From an uncultured Clostridia bacterium (GTDB lineage Bacteria; Bacillota; Clostridia; Oscillospirales; Acutalibacteraceae), in NCBI GenBank assembly GCA_938034875.1, contig CALHND010000002.1:186001-250000 (forward strand): a stretch of 64,000 nt of DNA, given 5' to 3'. This document shows positions 15,524 through 24,251 of this stretch, in pieces. Within the stretch, counting starts at the first letter, position 1; every line of letters starts with the position of its first letter. Both the position numbers and the translations under genes were made by a program. The notes below the pieces were generated by a model that was not told the origin of the DNA, did no database searches, and was given only the letters and a program-made list of their open reading frames with translations.

Positions 15524-18043
15524 TTATGCGGTTTCAATTTGGGATGCTTTTTGTAAATTGAGCTTTTCAATAGCATCTTCGCGCATCTTATATTTCAAAA
15601 TCTTGCCCGCAATATTCATTGGGAACTCCGTAACAAAATCAATATAACGCGGAACTTTATGGCGAGCCATATGAGCGTTAATATATTCTTTCATTTCGGA
15701 TTCGGTCAAGCTTTCACCGTCCTTCAGTATGATGCACGCCATGATTTCCTCACCATACTGCTCGTCAGGCACGCCTATGACCTGAACATCTCTTACCTTC
15801 GGGTGCGTATATATGAATTCCTCGATTTCTTTCGGGTAAATGTTCTCTCCACCGCGGATAATCATATCCTTTAGTCTGCCGGTGATGCGGTAATTTCCTT
15901 CAGGTGTGCGGCAGGCTAAATCACCCGTATGGAGCCAGCCTTCCTTATCTATTGCAGCTGCTGTTGCTTTTGGCATTTTATAATAACCCTTCATGATATT
16001 ATAACCCCTTGCAACAAATTCCCCGATCACCTCATCAGGACAATCCTCTCCTGTTTCAGGGTCAACGATTTTACATTCAATTTCGGGAAGTGCTCTGCCG
16101 ACCGTACCGACACGAACTTCAATCGAATCATCGACCGAGCTCATTGTGCAGCCTGGAGATGATTCAGTCTGACCGTAAACGATTGTAATTTCATCCATAT
16201 GCATTTTCTTTATTACATCCTGCATTACAGAAATGGGGCATGGACTGCCCGCCATAATACCGGTGCGCATATAAGAAAAGTCGGTCTTTTCAAAATCTTC
16301 ATGTTCCAAAAGAGCTATAAACATTGTAGGAACGCCGTGGAATGCGGTAATTCGCTCGGAATTTATACACGCAAGCGCTGGTTTTGGCGCATAATACGGA
16401 AGCGGTAACAATGTAACCCCGTGTGTCATACTTGCAGTCATTGCAAGCACCATTCCAAAACAATGGAACATTGGCACTTGTATCATCATTCGGTCGGCGG
16501 TGGACAAATCCATTCTGTCTCCGATGCATTTTCCGTTATTAACAACATTATAGTGAGTAAGCATTACGCCTTTAGGAAAGCCAGTTGTGCCCGAAGTGTA
16601 CTGCATATTGCAAACATCGTCCTTGTCAACGGCGGCTGCCATTCGGTAAACCTCCTCAACAGGCACTGTGCTTGCTCTTTCTATTGCTTCCTCCCATGTA
16701 ATGCAGCCCTTTTGCTTAAATCCAACTGTAATAACATTTCTTAAAAACGGTAATCTGCGACTGTGCAGTGGACTGCCTGTTTCTGTTGTTTCAAGTTCGG
16801 GGCAAAGCTCGGCTATAATTTCCGAATACTTTGAATCGCGGAATCCGTCAATCATAATGATTGTACGAGTGTCGGATTGTTTAAGCAGATACTCGGCCTC
16901 GTGAATTTTGTATGCGGTATTCATCGTGACCAAAACTGCACCGATTTTAGTTACCGCCCAGAAGGCAATGTACCACTGAGGTACATTTGTTGCCCAAACT
17001 GCTACATGATCCCCTGCCTTTACGCCCAGCGAAATAAGTGAACGGGCAAATGTGTCCACATCCTTACGGAACTCGTAATATGTTCTGGTGTAATCAAGTG
17101 TTGTGTATTTAAAGGCAAGTTTGTCAGGAAATTCTTCAACCATGCGATCCAGCACCTGCGAAAAAGTGCAGTCAATAAGCAAGTCTTTTTTCCACACATA
17201 TTTTCCTGTATGCTTTTTGTTATAATAAAGTGAATTGCCTGATTTTGAGGTATCGCTGAACTGGCTCATGAAGTTTTCAAACTGAGATAAAACAATCTCC
17301 ATATCATCAAGCTCGGGACACCATTCAGGCGTCCATTCTAACGATACAAAGCCATCGTAATTTACCGAACGCAGTGCCAGTATCATGTCGCTAATGGGCA
17401 ATTCACCGTCGCCCATTAAGCAAAACTGTGTTCCATTGTCGGTGTGAATAGCATCCTTAACATGAATGTGCTTTATGTACGCGCCAAGGTTTTCAATGGT
17501 CGTTTCCGGCATCTCATTAGCAGTAAAATAAGGCGAGTACATATCCCACAGTGCTGCAAGACAGTCGCATGCAAACCGCTGCAGCAAATCACGCAGCTTT
17601 ACTGTATTACAAAACAGACCACTTGTCTCAAACAGCAGTGTAACTCCTGCCGCCTCTGCAGACGGGATCACCGACTTTAAAAACGATTCTACCGTTTCAA
17701 CTGAGTTTTCACCGCAATTTGTTGCCCTAATTCTAATGAACGGAATATGCAAATTTTTTGCAATTCTGATACATTCGTTGATTTCGGCTAACGATTGCTC
17801 GTGTTTTTCTGCATCTGCAGGGTCGCAAATGCTATCAATACACGGTATGCTTAGTTTCATTTCGTACAGTTTGCGCAGGGTTGCCGTTGTTGCATAGTCC
17901 TGAAAAGCACTTTCCTTGTCGGTAAACAGGCTATTACGAACATTATGTAGTTCAATTCCCGAAAAGCGCAGTTCCTTTGCCATATTGCAAAAATCGTCAA
18001 ATTTTCTTCCGTGCCAACCTTTAGTAGAAAAAGAAAGCTTCAT
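15524..18043 (-). CDS. TIM-barrel epimerase-like / AMP-forming acyl-CoA ligase fusion
   Basis: This 839-aa protein joins two enzymes. Residues 1-265 form a xylose-isomerase-like TIM barrel (sugar phosphate isomerase/epimerase superfamily) with candidate metal ligands Glu139, Asp167, His194 and Glu236. Residues 285-830 form an ANL-superfamily acyl-CoA synthetase: QYTSGTTGFPKG at about 481-492, YGQTESS, GRLKDMIIRGGENIYP, and C-terminal Lys near 818 in the AGKIL motif. The ligase half activates a carboxylate to acyl-AMP and then acyl-CoA. The gene follows the LeuA-like gene by 3 bp under a T-box whose specifier reads CTC (Leu), so I infer isovalerate as substrate. The role of the barrel is unknown. 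The reading frame is continuous across the junction. Confidence 0.85.
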   Translation of the reverse strand: MKLSFSTKGWHGRKFDDFCNMAKELRFSGIELHNVRNSLFTDKESAFQDYATTATLRKLYEMKLSIPCIDSICDPADAEKHEQSLAEINECIRIAKNLHIPFIRIRATNCGENSVETVESFLKSVIPSAEAAGVTLLFETSGLFCNTVKLRDLLQRFACDCLAALWDMYSPYFTANEMPETTIENLGAYIKHIHVKDAIHTDNGTQFCLMGDGELPISDMILALRSVNYDGFVSLEWTPEWCPELDDMEIVLSQFENFMSQFSDTSKSGNSLYYNKKHTGKYVWKKDLLIDCTFSQVLDRMVEEFPDKLAFKYTTLDYTRTYYEFRKDVDTFARSLISLGVKAGDHVAVWATNVPQWYIAFWAVTKIGAVLVTMNTAYKIHEAEYLLKQSDTRTIIMIDGFRDSKYSEIIAELCPELETTETGSPLHSRRLPFLRNVITVGFKQKGCITWEEAIERASTVPVEEVYRMAAAVDKDDVCNMQYTSGTTGFPKGVMLTHYNVVNNGKCIGDRMDLSTADRMMIQVPMFHCFGMVLAMTASMTHGVTLLPLPYYAPKPALACINSERITAFHGVPTMFIALLEHEDFEKTDFSYMRTGIMAGSPCPISVMQDVIKKMHMDEITIVYGQTESSPGCTMSSVDDSIEVRVGTVGRALPEIECKIVDPETGEDCPDEVIGEFVARGYNIMKGYYKMPKATAAAIDKEGWLHTGDLACRTPEGNYRITGRLKDMIIRGGENIYPKEIEEFIYTHPKVRDVQVIGVPDEQYGEEIMACIILKDGESLTESEMKEYINAHMARHKVPRYIDFVTEFPMNIAGKILKYKMREDAIEKLNLQKASQIETA

Positions 18044-18046
18044 ATA

Positions 18047-19450
18047 TTATGCCTCCTCGTAAACTATTTTGTTTACTGCGTTAATGTATGCTTTAATTGA
18101 TGATCCGATTATGTCGGTTGAAATACCGTTTCCTGAAAACAGTTTTCCGTTGTAGCGAAGTCTTACCAACGCCGAGCCAACTGCCTCTTTACCCTCGGTA
18201 ACCGACTGAATTTGAAAGTCGTCCAGCTCAAAATGGCGTCCTATAATGCTGTCAAGTGCTTTGAATGATGCATCTACTGGGCCGTCGCCTATGCAAATAC
18301 CCGATATTTCCTCGCCATCTTTTTCAAGCTTAATTTGTGCCGATGCAGATATAATGTTGCCGTTATTTATAACATAGCTTATCAGCTTATATGTGGGTGG
18401 GACCTGCAAAGCGACGCTGGCAACGATCGCCTCCATCTCTTTTGAACCAACCATTTTGCAAGCTGCAACGCGCTTAAATTCCTCATAAACCTTGCCGTAA
18501 TCTTCGTCAGAAAGTTCGTATCCAAGTTTTTTTACTACTGCTGTTACAACTTCTATTGAGTCGTTAGTATCAAGTGGTGTGCTTTCCTCGTCAGAATTGC
18601 CAAACCCGATCACATTTCCCTTTATGTCGTTTGTTTGTGATGTGCCTGCTATCCATTCTATTTGATTTACAATTCTATGTAGCTCATTGTAATTTAGTTT
18701 TGCTGATACGCCCAATCTGTCCCCGCAATTATTCAAAATGTTAGCAAGAACATTAATGCGCGGTAGCTGATCTGTGCCTACGCAACATTTAATTTCGTTT
18801 GCACCCGCTTTGATTGCCATAAGTGCCGAAGCGGTTGCCATGCCATTTGTGTTTTTGCAAAGAACGCCCAGATTTACATTATTCAGCGCAGGTATATTCT
18901 CCTTTACCAATGTAATAAATTCATCAAATTCATGAGGAAGCATAGCCCCTTCGTCATCGCAAAGCGTAACAGTGCCTATTCCTGCATCAACGGCAGCATT
19001 AACAATTTCGCTTAAAAACTTAATGTCGGCGCGAGTTGCATCCTCTGCATACAATTCAACATCTTTGCAATTTGATGCTGCAACAGCAAACAGTTCCTTT
19101 GCAAGCAAAATCATCTTATCCGCTTTTTTATGACAAACATACTCCATTTGAATGGGAGAAACGGGAATATTTATTCTTAGTCTCGCTTTTTTAGCAACAG
19201 AAACGGCCGCTGCCGCTGTCTCAATACCCTCCGGGGTCATTCCGGTACAAACGCTTATTGTGCTGTTTTTTACAAATGCCGAAACGGTACGTATCAACAA
19301 TGAATCGGTGGTAACATTTGAAATTTGCGGCAAATCAATGACATCTACACATAAATTATCAAGTTGACGCACAATCTCGATTTTTTCCTTAAAGGATAGT
19401 GATTGTGCTCCCTTTGCAAGAGTCATGTCAATAACTTTAATTTGTTTCAT
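18047..19450 (-). CDS. LeuA-like protein lacking catalytic residues
   Basis: This 467-aa protein has the 2-isopropylmalate synthase layout: an HMGL-like barrel (about 1-270) and a LeuA dimerisation/leucine-binding domain (about 345-465). Family landmarks such as VELYAEDATRAD are clear. The catalytic motif DTTLRDGEQ is replaced by DMTLAKGAQ (the Arg is lost), the metal-binding HxHND by LCKNTN, and the GxGERAGN segment is also lost. It should not make isopropylmalate. Retention of the regulatory domain suggests a leucine-binding pseudoenzyme or a partner of the next gene's product. It is the first gene behind a Leu-type T-box. Confidence 0.8.
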   Translation of the reverse strand: MKQIKVIDMTLAKGAQSLSFKEKIEIVRQLDNLCVDVIDLPQISNVTTDSLLIRTVSAFVKNSTISVCTGMTPEGIETAAAAVSVAKKARLRINIPVSPIQMEYVCHKKADKMILLAKELFAVAASNCKDVELYAEDATRADIKFLSEIVNAAVDAGIGTVTLCDDEGAMLPHEFDEFITLVKENIPALNNVNLGVLCKNTNGMATASALMAIKAGANEIKCCVGTDQLPRINVLANILNNCGDRLGVSAKLNYNELHRIVNQIEWIAGTSQTNDIKGNVIGFGNSDEESTPLDTNDSIEVVTAVVKKLGYELSDEDYGKVYEEFKRVAACKMVGSKEMEAIVASVALQVPPTYKLISYVINNGNIISASAQIKLEKDGEEISGICIGDGPVDASFKALDSIIGRHFELDDFQIQSVTEGKEAVGSALVRLRYNGKLFSGNGISTDIIGSSIKAYINAVNKIVYEEA

Positions 19451-19489
19451 TTGTTAACAAACCTTTCCGTTAAATTATTAATAAAAAAA

Positions 19490-19755
19490 AGCCCCTGAAG
19501 CCATATTAATGGCTTCAGGGGCGAATTATAATATTCGCGGTACCACCCTGATTACTGTATAATTAATTATACAGTCACTCTGTCAGGCTCTAACAAGCCT
19601 TTTGCCATGATAACGGGGCCATCCGTAGCTTCTTACTTTAATTTCGGAAGCTCTGCTCTGGAACGAGACTTTGTCTGTCGTAACATACCGGTTTTCACCA
19701 TATCCGGTTCTCTGTAATGTGATCAGGCCGACAAATAATTCCTTCAACGCATTTA
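19490..19755 (-). promoter_or_regulatory. T-box leader, specifier CTC (Leu)
   Basis: On the minus strand the leader shows the distal AGAGA and GGTGAAA elements, the invariant T-box TGGTACCGCG (19545-19536), and a terminator made of inverted arms around 19491-19520 followed by T residues. The specifier was placed by its geometry: the codon is followed by one purine and then the 3' strand of the basal helix. Here CTC (19667-19665) precedes G and TTCC, which pairs with an upstream GGAA. This predicts antitermination by uncharged tRNA-Leu. Confidence 0.88.
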
Positions 19756-19765
19756 AATTATTGAT

Positions 19766-19794
19766 ATTTTAACATTATGCCACTTAAATGTCAA
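19766..19794 (-). promoter_or_regulatory. promoter of the Leu T-box operon
   Basis: On the minus strand TTGACA (19794-19789) is 17 bp from TAAAAT (19771-19766), directly upstream of the T-box leader. Confidence 0.75.
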
Positions 19795-19885
19795 GTATTC
19801 ATCATAAATTTTTAGACCGAATTGGCACACTGTTGAATCAACACAAAAACTGGTTTCTAAAAAAAATCCAGTCTGTAATAAAAAA

Positions 19886-19908
19886 AGAGGACGAATACTT
19901 CGCCCTCT
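19886..19908 (-). terminator. terminator after ilvE
   Basis: A 10-bp stem (19886-19895 with 19899-19908, one G-T pair) lies just beyond the ilvE stop and is followed on the minus strand by seven T residues. It ends the long Val T-box operon. Confidence 0.7.
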
Positions 19909-19915
19909 ATTTTTA

Positions 19916-20980
19916 TTACTTTATTGCATATGTCCAGCCAAATTTATCTTCAATCTTACCCCACTGAATACCTGTGAGTGTATCGTAAAGATGCTGTGTT
20001 GTAGCACCGATTTTACCATCATTTATGGCATATTTTTTATCCTTGTAGCAAAGCTCGCCAATAGGCGATACAACTGCAGCTGTGCCGCAGCCCCATGCCT
20101 CTTCAAGTTTGCCTGTTTCAAGCGCTTCGGCAAGCTCGTCGATGCTGATTTGTCTTTCATTTATCTTATATCCCTCTGATGAAAGCAGTTCAATGATGGA
20201 TTTTCTGGTTATACCAGGCAAAATGGATCCGCCCAGCTTAGGAGTGACAATTTCGCCGTCTATTTTGAACATAACGTTCATCGCGCCGACTTCTTCAATA
20301 TACTTGCGCTCTACACCGTCTAGCCACAAAACCTGTGAATAACCCAGGCGCTCGGCTCTTTCGCCGGCACGGTTGCTTGCAGCGTAGTTTCCGCCGCATT
20401 TAGCTTCACCTGTGCCGCCTCTGACAGCGCGTACATCCTCAGACTCAATCATAATTTTAACGGGATTTATTCCCTCTTTATAGTAGCTGCCTACCGGAGA
20501 GGTGATAATAATAAATGTTGCATTTTTAACCGAATGAACACCGAGAGACTCATCATTACCAAACATGAACGGGCGAATGTAGAGAGATGTTCCCGGAGCT
20601 GAAGGCACCCAGTCCTGTTCAAATTCTATGAACTTGGTCAGTGCCTCAAGAGCGTCCTCTTCAGGAATCTGCGGAAGGCACATACGGTCAGCGGAACGAT
20701 TCATTCTGCGGATATTTTCAAGCGGTCTGAAAAGCTGAACACTGCCATCTTCTTTGCGATAGGCTTTAAGTCCCTCAAAAATTTCGGATCCATAATGCAG
20801 GACAGTAGATGCAGGATGAATTGAAAGTCTGCCGAAAGGAACGATGCGGGCATCATGCCAACCTTTTTCTTGGGAGTAATCCATAATGAACATATGGTCG
20901 GTAAAAATTTTACCGAAACCAAGGGCACTGCTGTCAGGCTTTTCAGCCGGATTAGTGTTTTTTGTAATTGAAATTTCCAT
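19916..20980 (-). CDS. ilvE: branched-chain amino acid aminotransferase
   Basis: This 354-aa fold-type IV PLP enzyme interconverts Leu, Ile and Val with their 2-oxo acids using glutamate/2-oxoglutarate. The PLP lysine is Lys194 in the EAKCGGNYAAS motif. The pattern FEGLKAYR and the C-terminal region match IlvE rather than D-amino acid transaminases. It is the last gene of the minus-strand run that starts at the Val T-box (26.8 kb) and comes 17 bp after the oxidoreductase gamma gene, so it should transaminate the 2-oxo acids that enzyme makes or uses. Confidence 0.93.
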   Translation of the reverse strand: MEISITKNTNPAEKPDSSALGFGKIFTDHMFIMDYSQEKGWHDARIVPFGRLSIHPASTVLHYGSEIFEGLKAYRKEDGSVQLFRPLENIRRMNRSADRMCLPQIPEEDALEALTKFIEFEQDWVPSAPGTSLYIRPFMFGNDESLGVHSVKNATFIIITSPVGSYYKEGINPVKIMIESEDVRAVRGGTGEAKCGGNYAASNRAGERAERLGYSQVLWLDGVERKYIEEVGAMNVMFKIDGEIVTPKLGGSILPGITRKSIIELLSSEGYKINERQISIDELAEALETGKLEEAWGCGTAAVVSPIGELCYKDKKYAINDGKIGATTQHLYDTLTGIQWGKIEDKFGWTYAIK

Positions 20981-20997
20981 TGTAAATGTCGCCTTTC

Positions 20998-21534
20998 TTA
21001 ATTATCTCGGCCGATACGCATGGCGTTAAGATTTACCTCCAGCATATCGCTGTGCTTTGCTGAAATAACCTTTTTAAGTGCGTTGTTAACGCCCTCTTCA
21101 TGTGCAAAACCGTTAGTCTCTGCCAAAACCTTACCCATGATAATCATATTGGCAAGCTTGGGAATTTTGTTTTCGTCTGCCAACTTTGTAGCGGGAATAT
21201 AGAACGCTTTTACATCGGTGCGCTTTACTTTACGCTCAACAAGTGTTGAATCAACGAAAATGATTCCTCCCGGAACTACGCTGTCTTCGTATTTGTCCAA
21301 TGACGGCAAGTTCATAGCAATCAAAACATCGGGATTTGAAACGATGGGAGAACCAACCGGTGCATCGCTGATGATTACGCTGCAGCTTGCTGTGCCGCCG
21401 CGCATTTCAGGACCGTAAGATGGCAGCCAACTTACATTTGCTCCGTCAGTAAGACCCTTATAAGCTAGGAATTTTCCTGAAAACAGAATTCCCTGACCGC
21501 CAAATCCGGCGATTAAATACTGTGTCGTACTCAT
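20998..21534 (-). CDS. vorC: 2-oxoacid:ferredoxin oxidoreductase, gamma subunit
   Basis: This 178-aa protein is the gamma subunit of a KOR/VOR-type oxidoreductase, with the Rossmann-like start IAGFGGQGILFSGK and the conserved YGPEMRGG segment. It completes the heterotetramer with the next three genes. I chose ATG 21534, which has AAGGAGGAG upstream, over an in-frame upstream codon that would overlap the beta gene. The substrate is inferred to be branched-chain from the T-box and aminotransferase context. Confidence 0.9.
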   Translation of the reverse strand: MSTTQYLIAGFGGQGILFSGKFLAYKGLTDGANVSWLPSYGPEMRGGTASCSVIISDAPVGSPIVSNPDVLIAMNLPSLDKYEDSVVPGGIIFVDSTLVERKVKRTDVKAFYIPATKLADENKIPKLANMIIMGKVLAETNGFAHEEGVNNALKKVISAKHSDMLEVNLNAMRIGRDN

Positions 21535-21547
21535 AAAAAACTCCTCC

Positions 21548-22288
21548 TTATTCAGCTGATCTGTCCTTATATACACCAAGAGGGTAATAAGGAATCATTT
21601 TTTCTTCAACCCATTCAAGAGCCTTTGACGGAGTCATTCCCCAGTTTGTAGGGCAACTTGAAACAACCTCGATCAATGAAAAACCTTTATTATTAACCTG
21701 GTTTTCAAAGGCTTTTTTGATGGCTTTCTTAGCATTCTTTACATTTTTAACATTATTCACGGCTACGCGCTCAAGATATTCAGGTCCGTCAAGCTGAGAC
21801 AGCATTTCGCAGACCTTGATAGGAAATCCGCACGCATTTACATCACGGCCGTAGGGTGAGGTTTGTGTAACCTGACCCGGAAGTGATGTCGGTGCCATCT
21901 GGCCACCCGTCATACCGTAAATTGCGTTATTTATGAAAATAATAGTTATGTTTTCGTTTCTTGCTGCTGAATGTACTGTTTCAGCCATACCGATAGATGC
22001 CAAGTCGCCATCTCCCTGATATGTAAAGACGATATTTTCAGGGTCGGAACGCTTTACACCGGTTGCAACTGCAGGAGCACGTCCATGTGCTGCTTCAATC
22101 ATATCACAGTTAAAATAGTCGTACGCCATAACGGAGCATCCAACCGGTGCAATACCGATTGTTCTGCCTTCAATTCCCAGCTCGTCAATTACTTCTGCTA
22201 CCAAACGGTGTACAATTCCGTGTGTGCAGCCGGGGCAATAATGCATTGGTACATCAGCAAGAGCCTTAGGTTTATCAAATACTACCAT
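21548..22288 (-). CDS. vorA: 2-oxoacid:ferredoxin oxidoreductase, beta subunit (TPP-binding)
   Basis: This 246-aa protein carries the thiamine pyrophosphate site: YCPGCTHG (about 17-24), GDGDLASIG (92-100) and NNAIYGMTGGQ. It catalyses the TPP half of 2-oxoacid + CoA + oxidised ferredoxin <-> acyl-CoA + CO2 + reduced ferredoxin. It overlaps the alpha gene by 1 bp. The VOR-like rather than pyruvate-specific assignment rests on the separate alpha/beta/gamma/delta subunits and on context. Confidence 0.92.
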   Translation of the reverse strand: MVVFDKPKALADVPMHYCPGCTHGIVHRLVAEVIDELGIEGRTIGIAPVGCSVMAYDYFNCDMIEAAHGRAPAVATGVKRSDPENIVFTYQGDGDLASIGMAETVHSAARNENITIIFINNAIYGMTGGQMAPTSLPGQVTQTSPYGRDVNACGFPIKVCEMLSQLDGPEYLERVAVNNVKNVKNAKKAIKKAFENQVNNKGFSLIEVVSSCPTNWGMTPSKALEWVEEKMIPYYPLGVYKDRSAE

Positions 22289-23352
22289 TATCTGTTACCT
22301 CCGTTGTTTGCTGCTTTGATTGCGTCGAGTACCTGTTCGGGAGACGGAATCATTCCGCCTACACGGTTGCATAGAGTAACAGGAACCTTGCATTCCGTGG
22401 ACAACCTAACATCCTCTATCATCTGTCCCATAGAAAGCTCGACCGAAATGAAAGCCTTAACCTTTTCTGCCGCCTTAGCAAACTGCTTTTTTGGGAACGG
22501 CCAAAGGGTAATTGGGCGAATCATACCAACCTTGATCCCCTGCTTTCTTGCTTCGTTTATTGCGTTTTTAGAAACACGGGCAGCAATTCCAAATGCAGCA
22601 ATGCAAATCTCCGCATCATCCATCATATATTCTTCCCAAAGTGTCTCGTTTTCTTCAATAATTTTGTATCTCTCATATCTTTCGAAATTGGTACGTTCCA
22701 ATTCTTCCGGTTTGAGGAAAAGAGAGTTTACAATATTGTGCTGTCTCTCCATTTTTGTTCCTGTGGTTGCCCACGGTTTTTCAGGCTGCTCGCTGATATT
22801 AAAATCAAGCGATACCGGCTCCATCATCTGTCCCATTGTACCGTCAGCAAGAATCATCGAGGTCATGCGATATTTGTCAGCAAGCTCGAATCCATTAACT
22901 GTGAGCTCTGCCATTTCCTGTACAGATGCCGGTGCTAGTACTATCATGTGAAAGTCGCCGTGTGCGCCACCCTTTGTAGCCTGAAAATAGTCAGACTGCG
23001 ACGGCTGAATGCCACCAAGACCCGGGCCTCCTCGCTGTACGTTTACTATCAGCGCAGGAAGGTCAGCGCCAGCTAAATAGGATATACCCTCGCCCTTAAG
23101 TGAAATTCCTGGGCTGGATGATGAGGTCATTACCCTTTTACCTGTTGATGCAACGCCGTAAACCATATTGATTGCGGCAATTTCACTTTCTGCCTGCAAA
23201 AAAGTGCCGCCGATTTTGGGCATTCTTTTTGCCATGTATGCCGCTACCTCTGTTTGGGGGGTAATGGGATACCCGAAATAATGACGGCAACCGGCAATAA
23301 TGGCTGCCTCGGCAATAGCTTCGTTGCCTTTCATTAAAACTTTATCTGACAT
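22288..23352 (-). CDS. vorB: 2-oxoacid:ferredoxin oxidoreductase, alpha subunit
   Basis: This protein of about 354 aa has the alpha-subunit landmarks: KGNEAIAEAAIIAGC at the start, YPITPQTEV, a QAESEIAAI segment and an SSSPGISL motif. It contacts TPP across the interface and binds substrate and CoA. ATG 23352 is preferred; a GTG at 23361, immediately after the ferredoxin stop, is the alternative and would add three residues. The gene lies tightly between the ferredoxin and beta genes. Confidence 0.9.
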   Translation of the reverse strand: MSDKVLMKGNEAIAEAAIIAGCRHYFGYPITPQTEVAAYMAKRMPKIGGTFLQAESEIAAINMVYGVASTGKRVMTSSSSPGISLKGEGISYLAGADLPALIVNVQRGGPGLGGIQPSQSDYFQATKGGAHGDFHMIVLAPASVQEMAELTVNGFELADKYRMTSMILADGTMGQMMEPVSLDFNISEQPEKPWATTGTKMERQHNIVNSLFLKPEELERTNFERYERYKIIEENETLWEEYMMDDAEICIAAFGIAARVSKNAINEARKQGIKVGMIRPITLWPFPKKQFAKAAEKVKAFISVELSMGQMIEDVRLSTECKVPVTLCNRVGGMIPSPEQVLDAIKAANNGGNR

Positions 23353-23361
23353 ATTCTTCAC

Positions 23362-23568
23362 TTACCTTTCAACCTTTATGATGCAATCGGGACACATGAT
23401 AGCGCAAAATGCACAACCAATGCAATCATCCGGCTTTATCGCTTCTACTGGATGATGCCCTTTTTTATTGATTTTGTCGGTAGCTAATGTAAGCACGCCC
23501 TTAGGACAAGCGTCAACGCATAATCCGCAGCCCTTGCATTTGTCGGTTTTGAATGTTAAAACAGCCAT
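23362..23568 (-). CDS. vorD: 2-oxoacid:ferredoxin oxidoreductase, delta (ferredoxin) subunit
   Basis: This 68-aa 2[4Fe-4S] ferredoxin-like protein has Cys11, 14, 17, 21 and Cys49, 52, 55, 59 in two CxxCxxCxxxC motifs. As the delta subunit it passes electrons between the TPP core and free ferredoxin. It lies first of the four oxidoreductase genes, 13 bp after the P-loop ATPase gene. Confidence 0.9.
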   Translation of the reverse strand: MAVLTFKTDKCKGCGLCVDACPKGVLTLATDKINKKGHHPVEAIKPDDCIGCAFCAIMCPDCIIKVER

Positions 23569-23581
23569 TGTCCATTCTCCT

Positions 23582-24241
23582 TCACAGTTTTTTCTGCATC
23601 GAAATGGGATACAGATTTTTTATATGTTTATTTAATGCCTCAAACATGGAGTTGTCAACCGTTGTAAACAATACCGGTAATCCGGTCTTTACTGATATTT
23701 CGTCAGCATACGGCAACGAGGATATTATTGTTTGTTCAGTTGTTTCAAGACCTAAATTTGAATTGTTTATTATACCTGTAAATTTAATTCCGCAAGCATA
23801 TTCGATTTCACGCATAACTTCAATTGCAGAGTCGGCATCTTGAGTGAGTGGACGATACATATTGGCAACATAAATCATTTCGTAGTCGTCCTCTTCCTTG
23901 ATTTTTGGTGCAATTCTGCCCAAAGCCAAGGCACCACGCTCATCGCCGCCAACATCTAATATACAAAATAACGAGCTGTCGTCGGTTATGCTGTATATTT
24001 GTTGAGGTAAAGCCGGTATATCAACATTAGAGTTAGCGTAGTCGGAACAAATTAAGCGTATTTGTGCCTTATTAAGTAGCTCCTCGCTGTCCTTTGTTCT
24101 AAAATAGGGGTTTACTATGTCGATGTCTGCTACCGCAACATTGTCATGCTGTTTGCGAAGCTCTAGCGCTAAATTTACTGCTATGTTTGTTTTTCCGCTG
24201 CCATAGTGGCCCGAAATTATGGTAATTCGTTTAAATTCCAT
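23582..24241 (-). CDS. ParA/MinD-type P-loop ATPase of the oxidoreductase operon
   Basis: This protein of about 219 aa has a Walker A GHYGSGKT at residues 11-18, a switch-like DIDIVNPYF and DVGGDERG, features of the SIMIBI (ParA/MinD/NBP35) class. ATG 24241 is preferred because AGGA lies about 8 bp upstream; an ATG 6 bp earlier is too close to that site. Its place between a ligase and an Fe-S oxidoreductase suggests a role in assembling or charging the complex. That is inference: no cysteine motif typical of Fe-S carriers is present. Confidence 0.7.
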   Translation of the reverse strand: MEFKRITIISGHYGSGKTNIAVNLALELRKQHDNVAVADIDIVNPYFRTKDSEELLNKAQIRLICSDYANSNVDIPALPQQIYSITDDSSLFCILDVGGDERGALALGRIAPKIKEEDDYEMIYVANMYRPLTQDADSAIEVMREIEYACGIKFTGIINNSNLGLETTEQTIISSLPYADEISVKTGLPVLFTTVDNSMFEALNKHIKNLYPISMQKKL

Positions 24242-24251
24242 AGACATTTCC

